A DNA stretch of 52,500 nucleotides. Source: Glandiceps talaboti (Eukaryota > Hemichordata > Enteropneusta > Spengelidae). Positions 30,684-49,377 of the stretch are shown piece after piece. The notes below the pieces were generated by a model, which was given only the letters and a program-made list of their open reading frames with translations, searched no databases and had not been told where the DNA came from. The first letter of the stretch is position 1. Each line of letters begins with the position of its first letter. A program made the translations under genes and the position numbers. Location of the stretch: NCBI RefSeq assembly GCF_964340395.1, contig NC_135553.1, forward strand, positions 10,895,001 through 10,947,500, written 5' to 3'.

Positions 30684-30802
30684 AGTGTAAACATCTACTG
30701 GTCCGACCATATAGACCCTACACGTTTCATGTACGTGTAGGGTCTATGATCCGACTAATGGAAGTACAGTGATCGTTAGTCGGATTAGTAGATGTTTACA
30801 CT
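30684..30802. mobile_element. Small nested foldback element (MITE-like)
   Basis: Terminal inverted repeats are a perfect 16 bp: AGTGTAAACATCTACT at 30684-30699 and its complement at 30787-30802. Inside, 30711-30724 (ATAGACCCTACACG) pairs perfectly with 30734-30747 across a 9-base loop. The short TCCGAC/GTCGGA element recurs between the stems. It is 119 bp long with no coding capacity. No clear target-site duplication was seen, so the transposon class is unknown. Confidence 0.6.
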
Positions 30803-31423
30803 CACTGTGTAATGTGTCAATTGGGCAAATAGCCTATGATTTTGTTCTAGGATTAGCAATTTACTAATTAATGCAAAGTTGATAAAGTCTTATAAGACTG
30901 GTAAGGTGGGAAATTGGAAAAACTGAGAGGAAACAATAGTTATGATGGCAATATTTAAAACTTTTATTTGAAATATAGAGATAATAAGAAAATAATATTT
31001 GAAATCCGGAAAATCGCGTGAACAAAATTAACTATTCGTCATATTCCATGTGGGCTGAATGAAAATATAAACAACCTCACATAAACCCGAATAAGAATGA
31101 AAGAGTCGAGATATTTACTATTTACACAGGGTTTCCATCAAACACTTATCAAAATATTATTTAATTCATTTAATATGACTTCTAAATTAGTAAATTATGC
31201 TAAAATGATTCTAAAACATCTCACAGCTGTTTCCAGTAAAATGTAACCCCTGGAGATATACTGATTTACAGTAATGCTCAAAATAGCTAATAACAAATTG
31301 AACAGAACTAATGCTGTGATTTACTGCACACGTTGATAATTGAGAAAGTTTCCTTATCTCATCATCATCAAGCATCCGTTGGGTATGGAGCAGGAAACCA
31401 CGAGTTTTCTCTGGTTAAAACCA

Positions 31424-31427
31424 TCCT

Positions 31428-31490
<63 letters not shown>

Positions 31491-31590
31491 TATGTATATG
31501 TATTATGTATATGTATATGTATATGTATTATGTATATATATGTATATGTATATGTATTATGTATTATGTATATGTATATGTATATGTATC
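31424..31590. repeat. (GTATAT)n hexanucleotide array
   Basis: GTATAT units with occasional ATT interruptions over about 165 bp; open frames across it are artefacts. Confidence 0.95.
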
Positions 31591-33309
31591 TGAGATATTA
31601 TGTACGTTGACACCCTAGTCCTCTTCTACTACGTGGGGACAAATTAAAGTTCATACCTTCTAACAAGCTCTTCATCTTTGGAGGATGCGCCCATGGTGAA
31701 TTGTCTAAACCCATATAAGGCATTGGACACTTAACGCTTGGCAATTTCATGTATCTGTTTTCCTGTTTGTCTTAAGCTGAGTTTGCATTAATTTGGTATT
31801 AAGCCGGACACATATGTGTGTCTTTAATATGTCATTTCCCGTACACACTCTGTCCGTATTCACTCAAATCCGGCGCTAAGGGTGATATATTATTAGATTA
31901 GTAATCTATATCACTTTGTTTCATGGTATTATCAAATTTAACTGAATGATGACAAAATTTGTGAATGTAAGACATTATTATTTTACTCCATATTTCAAAA
32001 ACAGTAGTTACTTCAATCAATCTTATACAAACTTTTTTTTCCATAATTTGATCCTCAGGGTCATGAGCATTATCAAGTCATTTCGTGCATACATCGCGAA
32101 CACATTGTAATAACTCTTTTAAAATCCTGTTCACACCTTTTATAGTACTATGTGTAATATTATGTTCTGTGCTCATATCACTGTTTACTGTATTTGGTGT
32201 AAAAATCCGCCATTTGTACTTAGCTCAGGAAACATAGAACATAGAAACCTACATTGTGTAAATCCATTTTGATCAAATACAATGGAGTCAAGCAGCGCAC
32301 ACAGAAAAAATCTGCACGTGTCTTAAACAAAGACTTGTTAAACATAGAGGTCATTGAACAGATACAGGAAAGAAATCAAACAAAGGTCCTTATTTCTGAT
32401 GCCGTAGGCATGAGCTCACCAGAATGGATTTAGCTAATGATAACGGAATGACACATATGAAAGCCATTTTTTGTACTGTAGCGTATTCTGCCGGTATGAA
32501 TTCAATGATTATTCGTGAGTCAGAGCAAAGTTCAAATGAAAAATAAAAACCACTTGAAGGGTGTCACACTCTGACATTTCCATATCAGTGGCACATTTAT
32601 ATTTTAGCAGAAGCCAGTGAGTCTATATACGAAATAACGATTTACATTCATGCAGCCATGACCATGTGATGCCTCAAACAAAATCAAGGAACCATAACGT
32701 GAAAGAACGTGATATTATTTTATGAATATGATGCAACTTTAATGTTATAAGTTGCTGTTGAGTTTGATGTTTATTGTTTGTAACAGTATATGCTTTAAAA
32801 ATGTTATAATGTGGCGGTCTTTCGGATGTAACATCTGCTTGATCTGTTCTCTACAATTTTCCAGATCATCTTGTTGCTAACGTGGATGACTAAATTATCT
32901 AGTATATTAAGAAGTAGTATATTCATATTAAAACTTAAAACTTAATGTTTTTTCTTAAATTAATGTTGAATTTGAATTCTGCACTATATATATAAGTATA
33001 AATAGTTTACTATATATACTTGCTTCTTAATGTTAATAATGGTTTCAAAACCATGATAGTACAACAAAGTATGTGTTACGTTCAATCTCTTCAAATAAAT
33101 GCTAGAATGTACTAGACATTATATGCTTTGGTATGTTATATGGTTTCCCTTTTTAAATGTAGCATGACAACACTTTCTCATTAAACAATTGCCCATGGAG
33201 ATACCCCACCAGGGGAATTGCAATCAATGTGTCCCTATTTCCCCTATTCTGTATACATAGTATGTAGTTCCGACATTCTTGCAAGAGCACTGCAGTATGC
33301 TATCCGTTT

Positions 33310-33371
<62 letters not shown>

Positions 33372-33379
33372 GCGCGCAC
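33310..33379. repeat. (AC)n tract passing into CGCG/GCAC
   Basis: About 30 AC units followed by a short CGCGCGC run, a sequence able to adopt Z-DNA. Confidence 0.95.
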
Positions 33380-36300
33380 GGACAAACAGACAGGTAGGCG
33401 AACAGACAAAATAGAACAAAAAATCAATATATCTGTTTAAAGAAAAAAATAAAATTAATTCTTCACATTGTGAACAAAAAGTAAAGCAATGGAGCAAAGT
33501 AATGGAACTTTAAGTGTTTTCAACCACTGTATATTGTACATCATCTGTCTGCCTTCACTCCGTTAATATAGTTAATGAACATGCTTTCAGTCTAGAGAGT
33601 GTTTTTGGTCAACTGCAAGTGGCAACAGCTATATTAAAGTCTCACTAAACGCTATGTCTGTCTGCAAAGGATGGCATACATTATGAAAACAAATTATACA
33701 AGTTTCAATCAGAACAAATTGAGATATAGTAAACATATTCTCCCAAAGACAGACATTTCTGATCTCAATTATCTGTTTATTGCAGCAGCAGAAAAAAACC
33801 CACAAACCAGGATGTAACCATGTATTTTACATGATAGATTCAGTATGGTGGTTTTGGGAATTGTAAAAAGTGTATGTTTTCATTGCATTAGATGGACAGG
33901 TGTAATCCTTTTAAGGTTAAAGTAATAAGTTATACTATACACTTCTCTCTTTCTCGCTATCAGCCTAACACGGCGATAAATTACCATTTTGTTTAGCCAT
34001 GCACTCTACATGACCAAGTAGTAAGAGCATGGACAGTTTTTTTTAGCCATGCACATTAAGAATTTAAAGGCTGGCATGGAATCTCCAAGTGTGTTGTTGG
34101 GTTTCCTGCTAATATTATTGAACAAGATATAGCAATATATGCACAGTCCCCCCTCCCCCTCCCCCTAATACCAAAAGTTCCAAGCCTAAGCAGACACAAT
34201 CCTGAATAGGTTGTGAGATATGTGCATCCGTGACATTTTTATTTTACCCAGTAGTCCTAAACCTTCAACAATTTTGAACTATCTTTTGATGATTATTTTT
34301 TTAATATGATCTTACATATTTACATTACACATGCTGAAGTCTGTATGATCAACCATGTGGTCATACCATAGCAGTATTGTATAGAATTATTGATAAACAG
34401 ATGGTCCAGGTATTTATCTGTACTAAATACAAATGTATATATAGCAATTACATGGAGTCACTGTACCAGGTAATGCCATTAGTTAGAATGATTAAAATGG
34501 TCAAGGTGTCAGGAACTAGTCTATTTTCCATTGGACAACAATTATCGAATATTTAAATAATAACAAGAGGTTACAGCTTCGAGCTTTTGAATTAAAAGGT
34601 ATACAGCACATGATGATCTACTTTGGATTATTGTTTTGGCATACAATGATATGTACTTTAAACAAGTTGCGAATTTGAGTCAAATTACCTTGCAATATGT
34701 CAAACTGTAGCTGGGAATCTGAATAAATGTTACATATATGATAATAACTTAAAGTTGATTTACCCCAAATAAATGTAACAGCGGGTAAATGGAGAGTCGA
34801 GAAATAGCTTACAGCTAGTCTGGGCCTGTCCCCATCCCTATAATACATGTGAAGTAAATTATTTTTTTTTTAAATGTCCTTGAAGCAACAATGTCAATTT
34901 GATAAGCAAAGCTGATGTTGGACATGTGTGTCGGGGCACACGTCAGAAATTTGAACCGTTCGTCATCTTACTGTCTACTATCTTGCAGATATGTATGTAG
35001 CTGTCGCTGTGAGATTAAATCGATGTCACTTACAGAACCTTTGTCTAGATCGAAATATCTGCATGAGTAGAGAGAAAGTATTGGCCTGTGGTGTTTGAAT
35101 ATCATAAAGACAGTCATCGCAAAGAATTGCAGTCTGAGTAGGCCAAGAGTGGCCTAGACTGGATCAGTATATAGCCAGCGGGCAGCATTAAAGTTCTTAT
35201 TATAGCTGTCATGCAGAAATAATTATTGATAATAGATTTGTCACAGAACACCATACATGGTTGGCATAATGGATGTCAGATTGACCTGTATTTATCTGCA
35301 TGACCAGCAAGGTATTAACCCTATGTGATGTTGATAGTAAGTACTCTATTAGCATTGTTTGATATCTCATTTTATTTACCTGCCACCAGACTGGTATCAA
35401 GTTATGCTAGATTTGAAAACCTGGAAATATTGTATGTGACTAAATTTCTAATGAAGGGATATATACGACATCATATGTTCGTTTTGCAGCAAATGTATAT
35501 TTACCGTAAGGTTTAATACAACATTGGTTTTTTTGTAATCCTTAACCTGTTTTGATACCATTTATTTTTTTACTAACAAATGGTGCATAACGTGACAGAG
35601 TTTGTTTGGAACAGACTACATGAATTGCTTTTACAAACCTCACAAAATAAAAATTCATACATTAAAATTATGGGCCTACGTACAGTCAAATACCTATTGC
35701 CATAAAATTGTGTTAGCCTATTATATGATTTATATTTAGATGTGACCGTGACATCTATGATGATAGTAAAATACTCTGGACATATTATGTACCGTCATAT
35801 ATATGTACATAAAAGCTGCGACTTGCTGTTTAATTTGTGTCCGATGACACATCTTTTAAAATTAAGCATTAAATGTATGTTGGCTGTAAAAAAGATTACG
35901 ATCACTCGTATTTCGTATAAAAAGCAGTGTTGCTCTACATGATCTTGCCTGATTATAAATCTTTTAAAAAGTAAGGTTTAACCATGGATTTTATCTGTTG
36001 TCTCATTGTTGAATTTAATATCCGTTCAACAGAATTGGGACATATTATTTCTTTTGCATATGAGACTGAGTTAGAGGTAAAGTCTTTGAAATTCCATGAA
36101 TAATATCAAACAAATCATAATGAATATGAGTAGAAAAGGTATCGTTGTCTTTAGACCAATTTATACACGTGAGTGAAGTTGCCAATTATATATGCTGAAA
36201 TTTGAATTGTCATTTGTGCTACAAATCCTCCCCTTGGTGAAATGCATTTGGATCTGTGTTAGAAATAATAATTTTGCCACTTTCTCGGTGAAATTAACTC

Positions 36301-39300
36301 TTTTCCACAGGCAAACTTCAAGACCGTCCCATTAGAAATTAACGGAAATCTTCCTTTTATTATTAAAGTGATATTGAACAAAAACATATATAATATGACA
36401 ACATTTTGAATCGAAATTAAGACTTTTCACGTTCTAGCTTTAAACCTGACATGAATCTCACACGTTTCAATATATATTGCAATTGGGAGGCAGTTGATGT
36501 CTGTGCAGACTGGACATGCGGTAGTGTTTACGTAGTAACAATCTCTTCCTGTACATACGTGTACACTAACAAACATTTTCATTAATGGCGTCACAACACA
36601 GACTTTGTCTTTTTTGTTTCACTGTTGTTTTATAAAATGAAAACCATAGTCAAGTAGTTTTATTACGTTAAAATTCAAACAGAATTACCAATTGTTCATC
36701 CATATGGCGACTTTAAGTTAGCCACGATACTAGTGCAGGATTAGATTGTCGTTCATGACACACACAATCATATCTTACAATATATCAAGCATGACAAAGC
36801 ACTTCCTACTATCAATATCATAATCATATTTGCACTTTCCATGCACTTCTGAATTATATATAATTGTCTGAGGCAGTGCAGTTTTTGTAACAATGAAAAC
36901 AATATTAATATGAATGTGCTTGCATTAACCATTGACGTAGTTAGTTAATGGTTCTCTTTGTTGCTAATCAGTTCCTGTAAACGTGATTCTCATTAGGAGT
37001 GATTGTTTTACATGGACATGCGGTTATACACGAGAGACACAATATCCGGCATTGCAACAAAAGGTGTACATCGAACCATCACTGACCTTCCTCATGGATA
37101 TGGATACATATTGCGAGTGTACATATATTTTGAAATGTAGATTGATATGATATCACTGGCCAGTCTTCCAAAATTTGTTTCTTATTTACTCCCATTACAC
37201 AATTATTTATCAGCAAACTAAAAACAAGAAGAGACAGTCAACAATATAATATCTTCCCGTAAAGTGCCATCGGATATATTCTCTTACATTACATAAAGAA
37301 ACAGCGACTATAGTATAAACATATATTTTCCTTATATCAAAATGGACACATGGATGAGGATTTGGTATTTATTTTGGGTTTTTAATTTATATAACAATTT
37401 TATTATGTTTGCTACTTGACATATCAATATGCCAAGTCCTTGTTTGTAATATTAATAAATATATAAAATGTTTGTTGTTGTACGTACAGTAACACACTCT
37501 TTACACTTTTTTTAGCTGTCTGCAATACATTGAGTTACAAACACATACACGACCAATGTTGTTTCCCCCATTGATGTTTCAAGTAGGAAACATCATAAAT
37601 TTGTTCGATAAATCAAAAACCCAAAATACATATCCAATCCTCAACCATACGGCAACTTTCACTATCGTCAGCATATTCTTTTGAACAGGAATCACAGCAA
37701 CGTGTACAGACATGAATAAAATACGACAGATAAAGGTTAACGGGATTATATTTCCTATAGAATAGACGAGAATTGAAAAGATGTATTGAATTTAGGAAAG
37801 ATATAAGATCCTTCGATTAGGACATTGTACTGTTATGGATACTTGAAATGCTTAATGTATTAATTTTACAGAAAGCATATACCGTGTTTCATATTTTACA
37901 TTATCATACATACTTCATTATCGTGCGATATGTAATGAATACCGCAGACGCAGAAGTCGACTTATTCATAAACATATATCATATATCAATCATATTGTCA
38001 GAGATTTTTAGCCTTGTTTCCTAGCTATCCATTCTATTTTTCAATTTCTATTTTGATGAGACCAATTGCACAGTATGCACTGAACATTTTCATTCCATTA
38101 AATGTATACTTCTAGTAAACATTTAATAATACTTAAATTTGTGTAATCCGGGTTTCTGATCTGAAGCTTAAAGAAGTACATTTACACTGTATCCTGATGT
38201 AATCTCTTGCTTGGCAACACTGAATTGGAGGCATCGTTACATGTTACATGGAATTTTGTTACATAATGTTTTTCTACAGGAAACTCACAATGTAGAAACA
38301 ATTTATAGACAATGGTTTCGTGTTGGTTTTTATTTCAGTAACATGACGCAAGTCAAGTTTTGAAAAAATACCGAAACTATGTGATAATTTAACCATTTGG
38401 CAGGAAGTACTGGCATTCTATATATTAACGGCAGTGTCACAATCCGTGCCGCACTTATGGTGCGCTTGGACGCAAAAATGAAAAGTTACATAACAGCTCT
38501 AAAAGTAACCCTCGCAGTTTTGGAAAGAGATAGCTTAATAGAGATAGGTTAATACTAGATAGGTATACTCTTCAGTGTGTATACTATCTATAACACGGCA
38601 TGTTATAGACACCACATTGTACGGACACTACATGTTACGGACACTAGAAATCATCCCATCTCATTATACTATATGGCATATATACTAGATTTCAGTTTAT
38701 ACATAGTAGGTATGGGCGCCTAAAGTCAATAGTAATGATATTATACTAATGTTACGGACACTAATATCTATGTGTGACATGCGAAACTGATTTTCAGCCC
38801 CCCCCCCCTCTATGTCTTCCTACATATCTCCTAGGTTTAAAACTTGCTTTGTTCCAGCAAATAAGTGTATGCATGTATAACAATCGTAAATGGTGGTCGT
38901 AAACCTTATTTGTGACATCATAACGGGTACTGTAAATATGAAATCGCTAATGACAGGCCTACATGAAAAACTCTAATGGTGAAGAAATAACGTGCTAAAA
39001 TCCCCTAGGGTGTGAACTGTAAATGTATTACATGATGAAATGGTTCTGTATCCACTATGGAGCTATACATTTCCGCAAATATCACTAAATCTACATCATT
39101 AATGACAATTAATATTACATTTGAGTATACTAGCATAAGCATTTTGTGGGGCCCATTTTTGTGAGCTGAAAAGGTGTTGTGGTATGAAAAAAAGGTAGAA
39201 ACCTTTCTGTCTTGAATAAACACTATTATAACGTAGGGGAAGATATAGTAAGTAAATTTTCTAAATGTGTTGAAATCAAGCCATAATAATGCAACAATGG

Positions 39301-39954
39301 AAATGAGGCATTGATTGTGAAGTGGCTGAATGCTTGCGAATTATCCAGATAGTCGTTGCTACTGCATTGTAATTTTGATTCAGAAGGGAATAATTATACA
39401 CTCTGGTAAAACCATAATGCTGATTATGTAAAAATACTACTTATAGACCAAGGAAATTTAAATCTCAGCTGTTCACCAAATTTTCATAAAAAACTATAAA
39501 TAAAACCAGTGCTATATATAGTCAGGGATGTAATTCTGTTTTTGGAAGATCTCAAAAGGTGGGCAGGCTGAAAAACGTGCAAAGCAATTGATGATTACTG
39601 AAATACCTGAAAAATGTGGAAACGTCAAAAATGTATCACGTAGGTTATTATTCCCTAAATGCCAGTGTTATCGGCACACTTGTTAATGACCTCATTCTCC
39701 ATTGTAACCAACAACGTTAAGTCTGTCATCACTTTACTTTGTAAAGTCACTAGTATTCCAAGGTACAACTTGACATAAAGATTGAATAAATTGCAACTCC
39801 AACTGAAAGAGATTACAACGGTATTAAAAAGTTAATACCACGTAACGCGTTGCTTCTGACAACCGTGATGTCCGGGCTTGATATGTAATAACGATGGCTT
39901 TATATGTAATAAAATGAATTGGCTGGATATGTAATAACGATGAGACTGTACAGG

Positions 39955-40690
39955 GTAGAAGGTGGTCAAATGGTGTGAAGACCAAGAAAGTAATTGTTGA
40001 TTTTAGACTGTCTCGTCAGCCTCATACTCCTATTAATGTAAATGGGGCAGATGTTGAAATTGTCAGCAATTTTAAATTTCTAGGCATCCCGATCTCACAC
40101 AATTTGTCATGGCGTACCAATACAGAATCCTTTGTTAAGAAAGCCCAACAATGCCTTTATGTTCTTAGGCGGCTGAAAAAATCGGTATGGGGCCAAGATA
40201 TTTTAGTAAATTGTTATTGTTCAACCATTGAAATTATTTTAAGAAATTCTATCATCGTTTGGTTTGAGAACATCATGCTGGAGGAACTAACTTCGCTCGA
40301 AAATGGTGTCCGCACTGCAGACAGAATCATTGGAACCGATCTGCCTTCACTTGATTCCATGTATCGCTGGAGGACTGTCCGCAAGGCAACATCCATTACA
40401 CAAGATTCAAGTCTTATGGATCTTTTAATCTGGCATGTTCTAGTCGGATCGGTGCTATTGTTGTATGGAGTCATCTACTGAACGTTGTAGGAAAAGCTTT
40501 CACCCGTCTGCAATTCGATTTTTAAACGAGTCATTTCTACTTTTTTCTTGTTGTTTTTTATCCGTCCCTTTATCCTCTTTCTCCTTTTCACCCTGCTTTT
40601 AGGAGCGATCATGAATAGTTATATTCCACATATGGCAATAAAGAATCAGAATCTGTATTAGAATCTGAATCTGAATCAGAATCTGAATCA
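39955..40690 (+). pseudogene. 3' end of a Rex1/Babar-like non-LTR retrotransposon
   Basis: A 168-codon open frame (39975-40481) matches the C-terminal part of Rex1/Babar-type (CR1-clade) reverse transcriptases: KTKKVIVDFR, FKFLGIPISHNLSW, KKAQQCLYVLRRLKK, a TIE(S)IL-like segment, RTADRIIGTDLPSL and the RKATSITQDSS ending. Upstream, KVVKWCE is fused directly to KTKK, so a few residues are deleted. Near 40440 the frame shifts, and the terminal ESSTERCRKSFHPSAIRFLN lies in another frame. It ends in AATAAAG and irregular AATCTGAATCAG repeats (40630-40690). It is a 5'-truncated, mutated dead copy, with no endonuclease or catalytic polymerase core. Confidence 0.85.
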
Positions 40691-43001
40691 ACCGATTAAA
40701 AGTACCTGGTTTGAGTGTGAATACGGCATACATATGAAAATAAGATATGAGGATGCAGTTGTATAGTGTATGACATCAAAGCGTCACCACAGATGGAGCC
40801 GTGGTATGAGTATGATATCATGCGCCGCGGTGTATATCATTTACTAATAACATTGTGGTGTTACAAATGTATATAACCTGTCTCATCCTTACACAAGTAG
40901 TATAACTTTAATCAAGACGTTTTTGTATGCTTCTGTCAAATGCAATGTTGAACAGATGTCCCACTATCTGCAAACACATGAGAGATCAAAGACTCCGATA
41001 TTAACTAACCGATGATTCATACCCCGTTGTAGGAAATGAAATCTGTATAGACACTGAGAAAGCACGATAATCACTGTGTTGTGTATGCCGCATCATGCGC
41101 CAACAGCTTTGCTGATCTGTTGTAAATCTTTCATTTCAAATAGCAATTGATTCTTCATTCATGCATGGCATATCGAAAATTGGTACTTTAGTGAGTCTAT
41201 TGTGTTGTCATGCCATTGCCATGACTACCAACTGATTGAAATGAAGTACCGATATTGATACGTATAGCTCCGATTAGCTGACCAGCTGGGTATGCCTGTG
41301 TGCGACTAGCCTAGACAGTAAAAGGAAGTAAAGGTATATACCCATGTGAACTTTTAAATTTGTCTGTTGATGTGCATGGCATAAAATGGAGTTCATATAT
41401 AAACAGGAAAGACCAAAATCAAATAAATTACAATCACAGTAATTTAAGACAATTCCGTAAGAGAAGTTACAGGATAACCTGTCAGCTGGTAACATAGAGT
41501 AAAAACATATAACATATATATATATATATATATTATGCTAATTCATAATTGTTATTAGATTTGAAAATATGACAAGAAAATATGAAATACTACAAAAACC
41601 ATAGCAACATCTACAGAGATGAACAAACGTTTCGACAATAAGAGACGAAACAAAATCCGTGTTGTCAGTTGTATTTCTATATACCAATTATCGTACATTT
41701 CATCCTTTGGCTTTCTGTCGTTTTTTAAATGTAAACCCACTGTAGCGTTTTTTTTCTTCAATTGACTCACCGGATCTGCAGCTGTACGATGTCTGTCCGT
41801 GAGTGCAATTAATGTCATTTCAGAATAGCATACAGATTATTGCCATGAATGCAGTCATTATTCACTACCTTTTTTTTCTTTATCTGATTACTTTAATGGA
41901 TGCCACATGAGACATTAACCCTGAAGACACTATTAAAGCAGCATTATATGTATAATGAAATCAATTATAATGACTTTGGCATTTCACCAATTTGAAGATT
42001 TATTTCAGATGTTGAATTGATAGGGTTGTCATTTGTAATAGATAGGAATTGTAATAACAACATATAAAATCAAAACCAATCTAACCTTTATGGTAATATT
42101 AGAACCTAAGGTACCAGGGCAACAAAATTATGCATATAGTATTCCTTGTTTTAAATCGTGATAATAACATTACACAGAAGTAGAGGTTTTGTCACTAACT
42201 TTTATAACATGACCGCCACTGTATATTTACTCATTTCCGGGTCGTCTCATTCTATCACCTTTGTCATTTTGTGTTACTTTTCTGCTCAGGAAATGGCAGC
42301 TTCGTATCGTATTCATTTTGTATATTTATATCATATATTTCTTTGAAAGTGTGCTTATTTTTCTTATCTGGTGAAATAAATGTCATTCAACTGTTTACTT
42401 ACTCAATTGATGCAATGGAAGTAGCATTATTTTAATCTACACAAGTATAAAAATGTCATTTTCCGAACTATAGTACAATGGTCTGAAAATCTTTACTTTT
42501 ATGCTTACGAGGTTCGGACACCTCTACTATACCATTACTAGTACAATCTGAGTATAACTCGTCTGAAAATAGTTCAGATTGTTTGTCGGTAGTCAATGAA
42601 ATACTTGTGCATTTTGATTCAGAAAATGTTCAAGAGATGATAAACTAGAACCCTGAATATTCATTTCATCAAGCACAGAACATGGATGGAATGAAATCAG
42701 CTGACTGTTATAAATTGTAGTAGTGTAATAGTCAAATTTGTGTGTGTTTGATAAGTAAGATTTATTCCTGTCCACATCAACTGGAAAGAGAGACAGTTAA
42801 GAATCCATCATACAATTGGCTTATTCTCTTAAATTTGAGAAGACGTAGAGTATGATATTGGTAAATGGGATAGTTTAGAGCATCGGTTATGCTCATCCTA
42901 TCCAGTTTTATAAGAATAAATGTCCACGTGAGTATCTCTAGGTAATGAATGTACAACTAGATAAGCATTATATAGGACATTGATATGATTCTCTTTTCTA
43001 G
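40691..43001. other. Region before the first seen ankyrin exon; no exon identified
   Basis: It may contain the promoter and 5' exons of the ankyrin gene, but I could not identify them. A minus-strand frame at 41555-41818 has an in-frame GTGAGT donor yet no recognisable protein motif. A short (AT)n tract lies at about 41515-41535. Confidence 0.4.

Positions 43002-49377
<6,376 letters not shown>

Larger units (their letters stand above)
30803..39950. other. Long gene-poor stretch with scattered simple repeats
   Basis: I found no exon, RNA gene or intact transposon on either strand. Open frames of 60-76 codons (such as 34618-34848 minus and 35742-35942 plus) have no recognisable motif. Listed separately are the TATATG array and the AC tract. 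The block GTTACGGACACTA occurs at about 38634 and 38753, with a shortened TACGGACACTA near 38620. Imperfect repeats of GATATGTAATAACGATG lie at 39880-39946. Confidence 0.5.

Noticed and set aside
41555-41818. Minus-strand frame with a GTGAGT donor after about 16 codons
   Set aside because: It could be a first exon, but no acceptor partner or motif was found, so it is unsupported.
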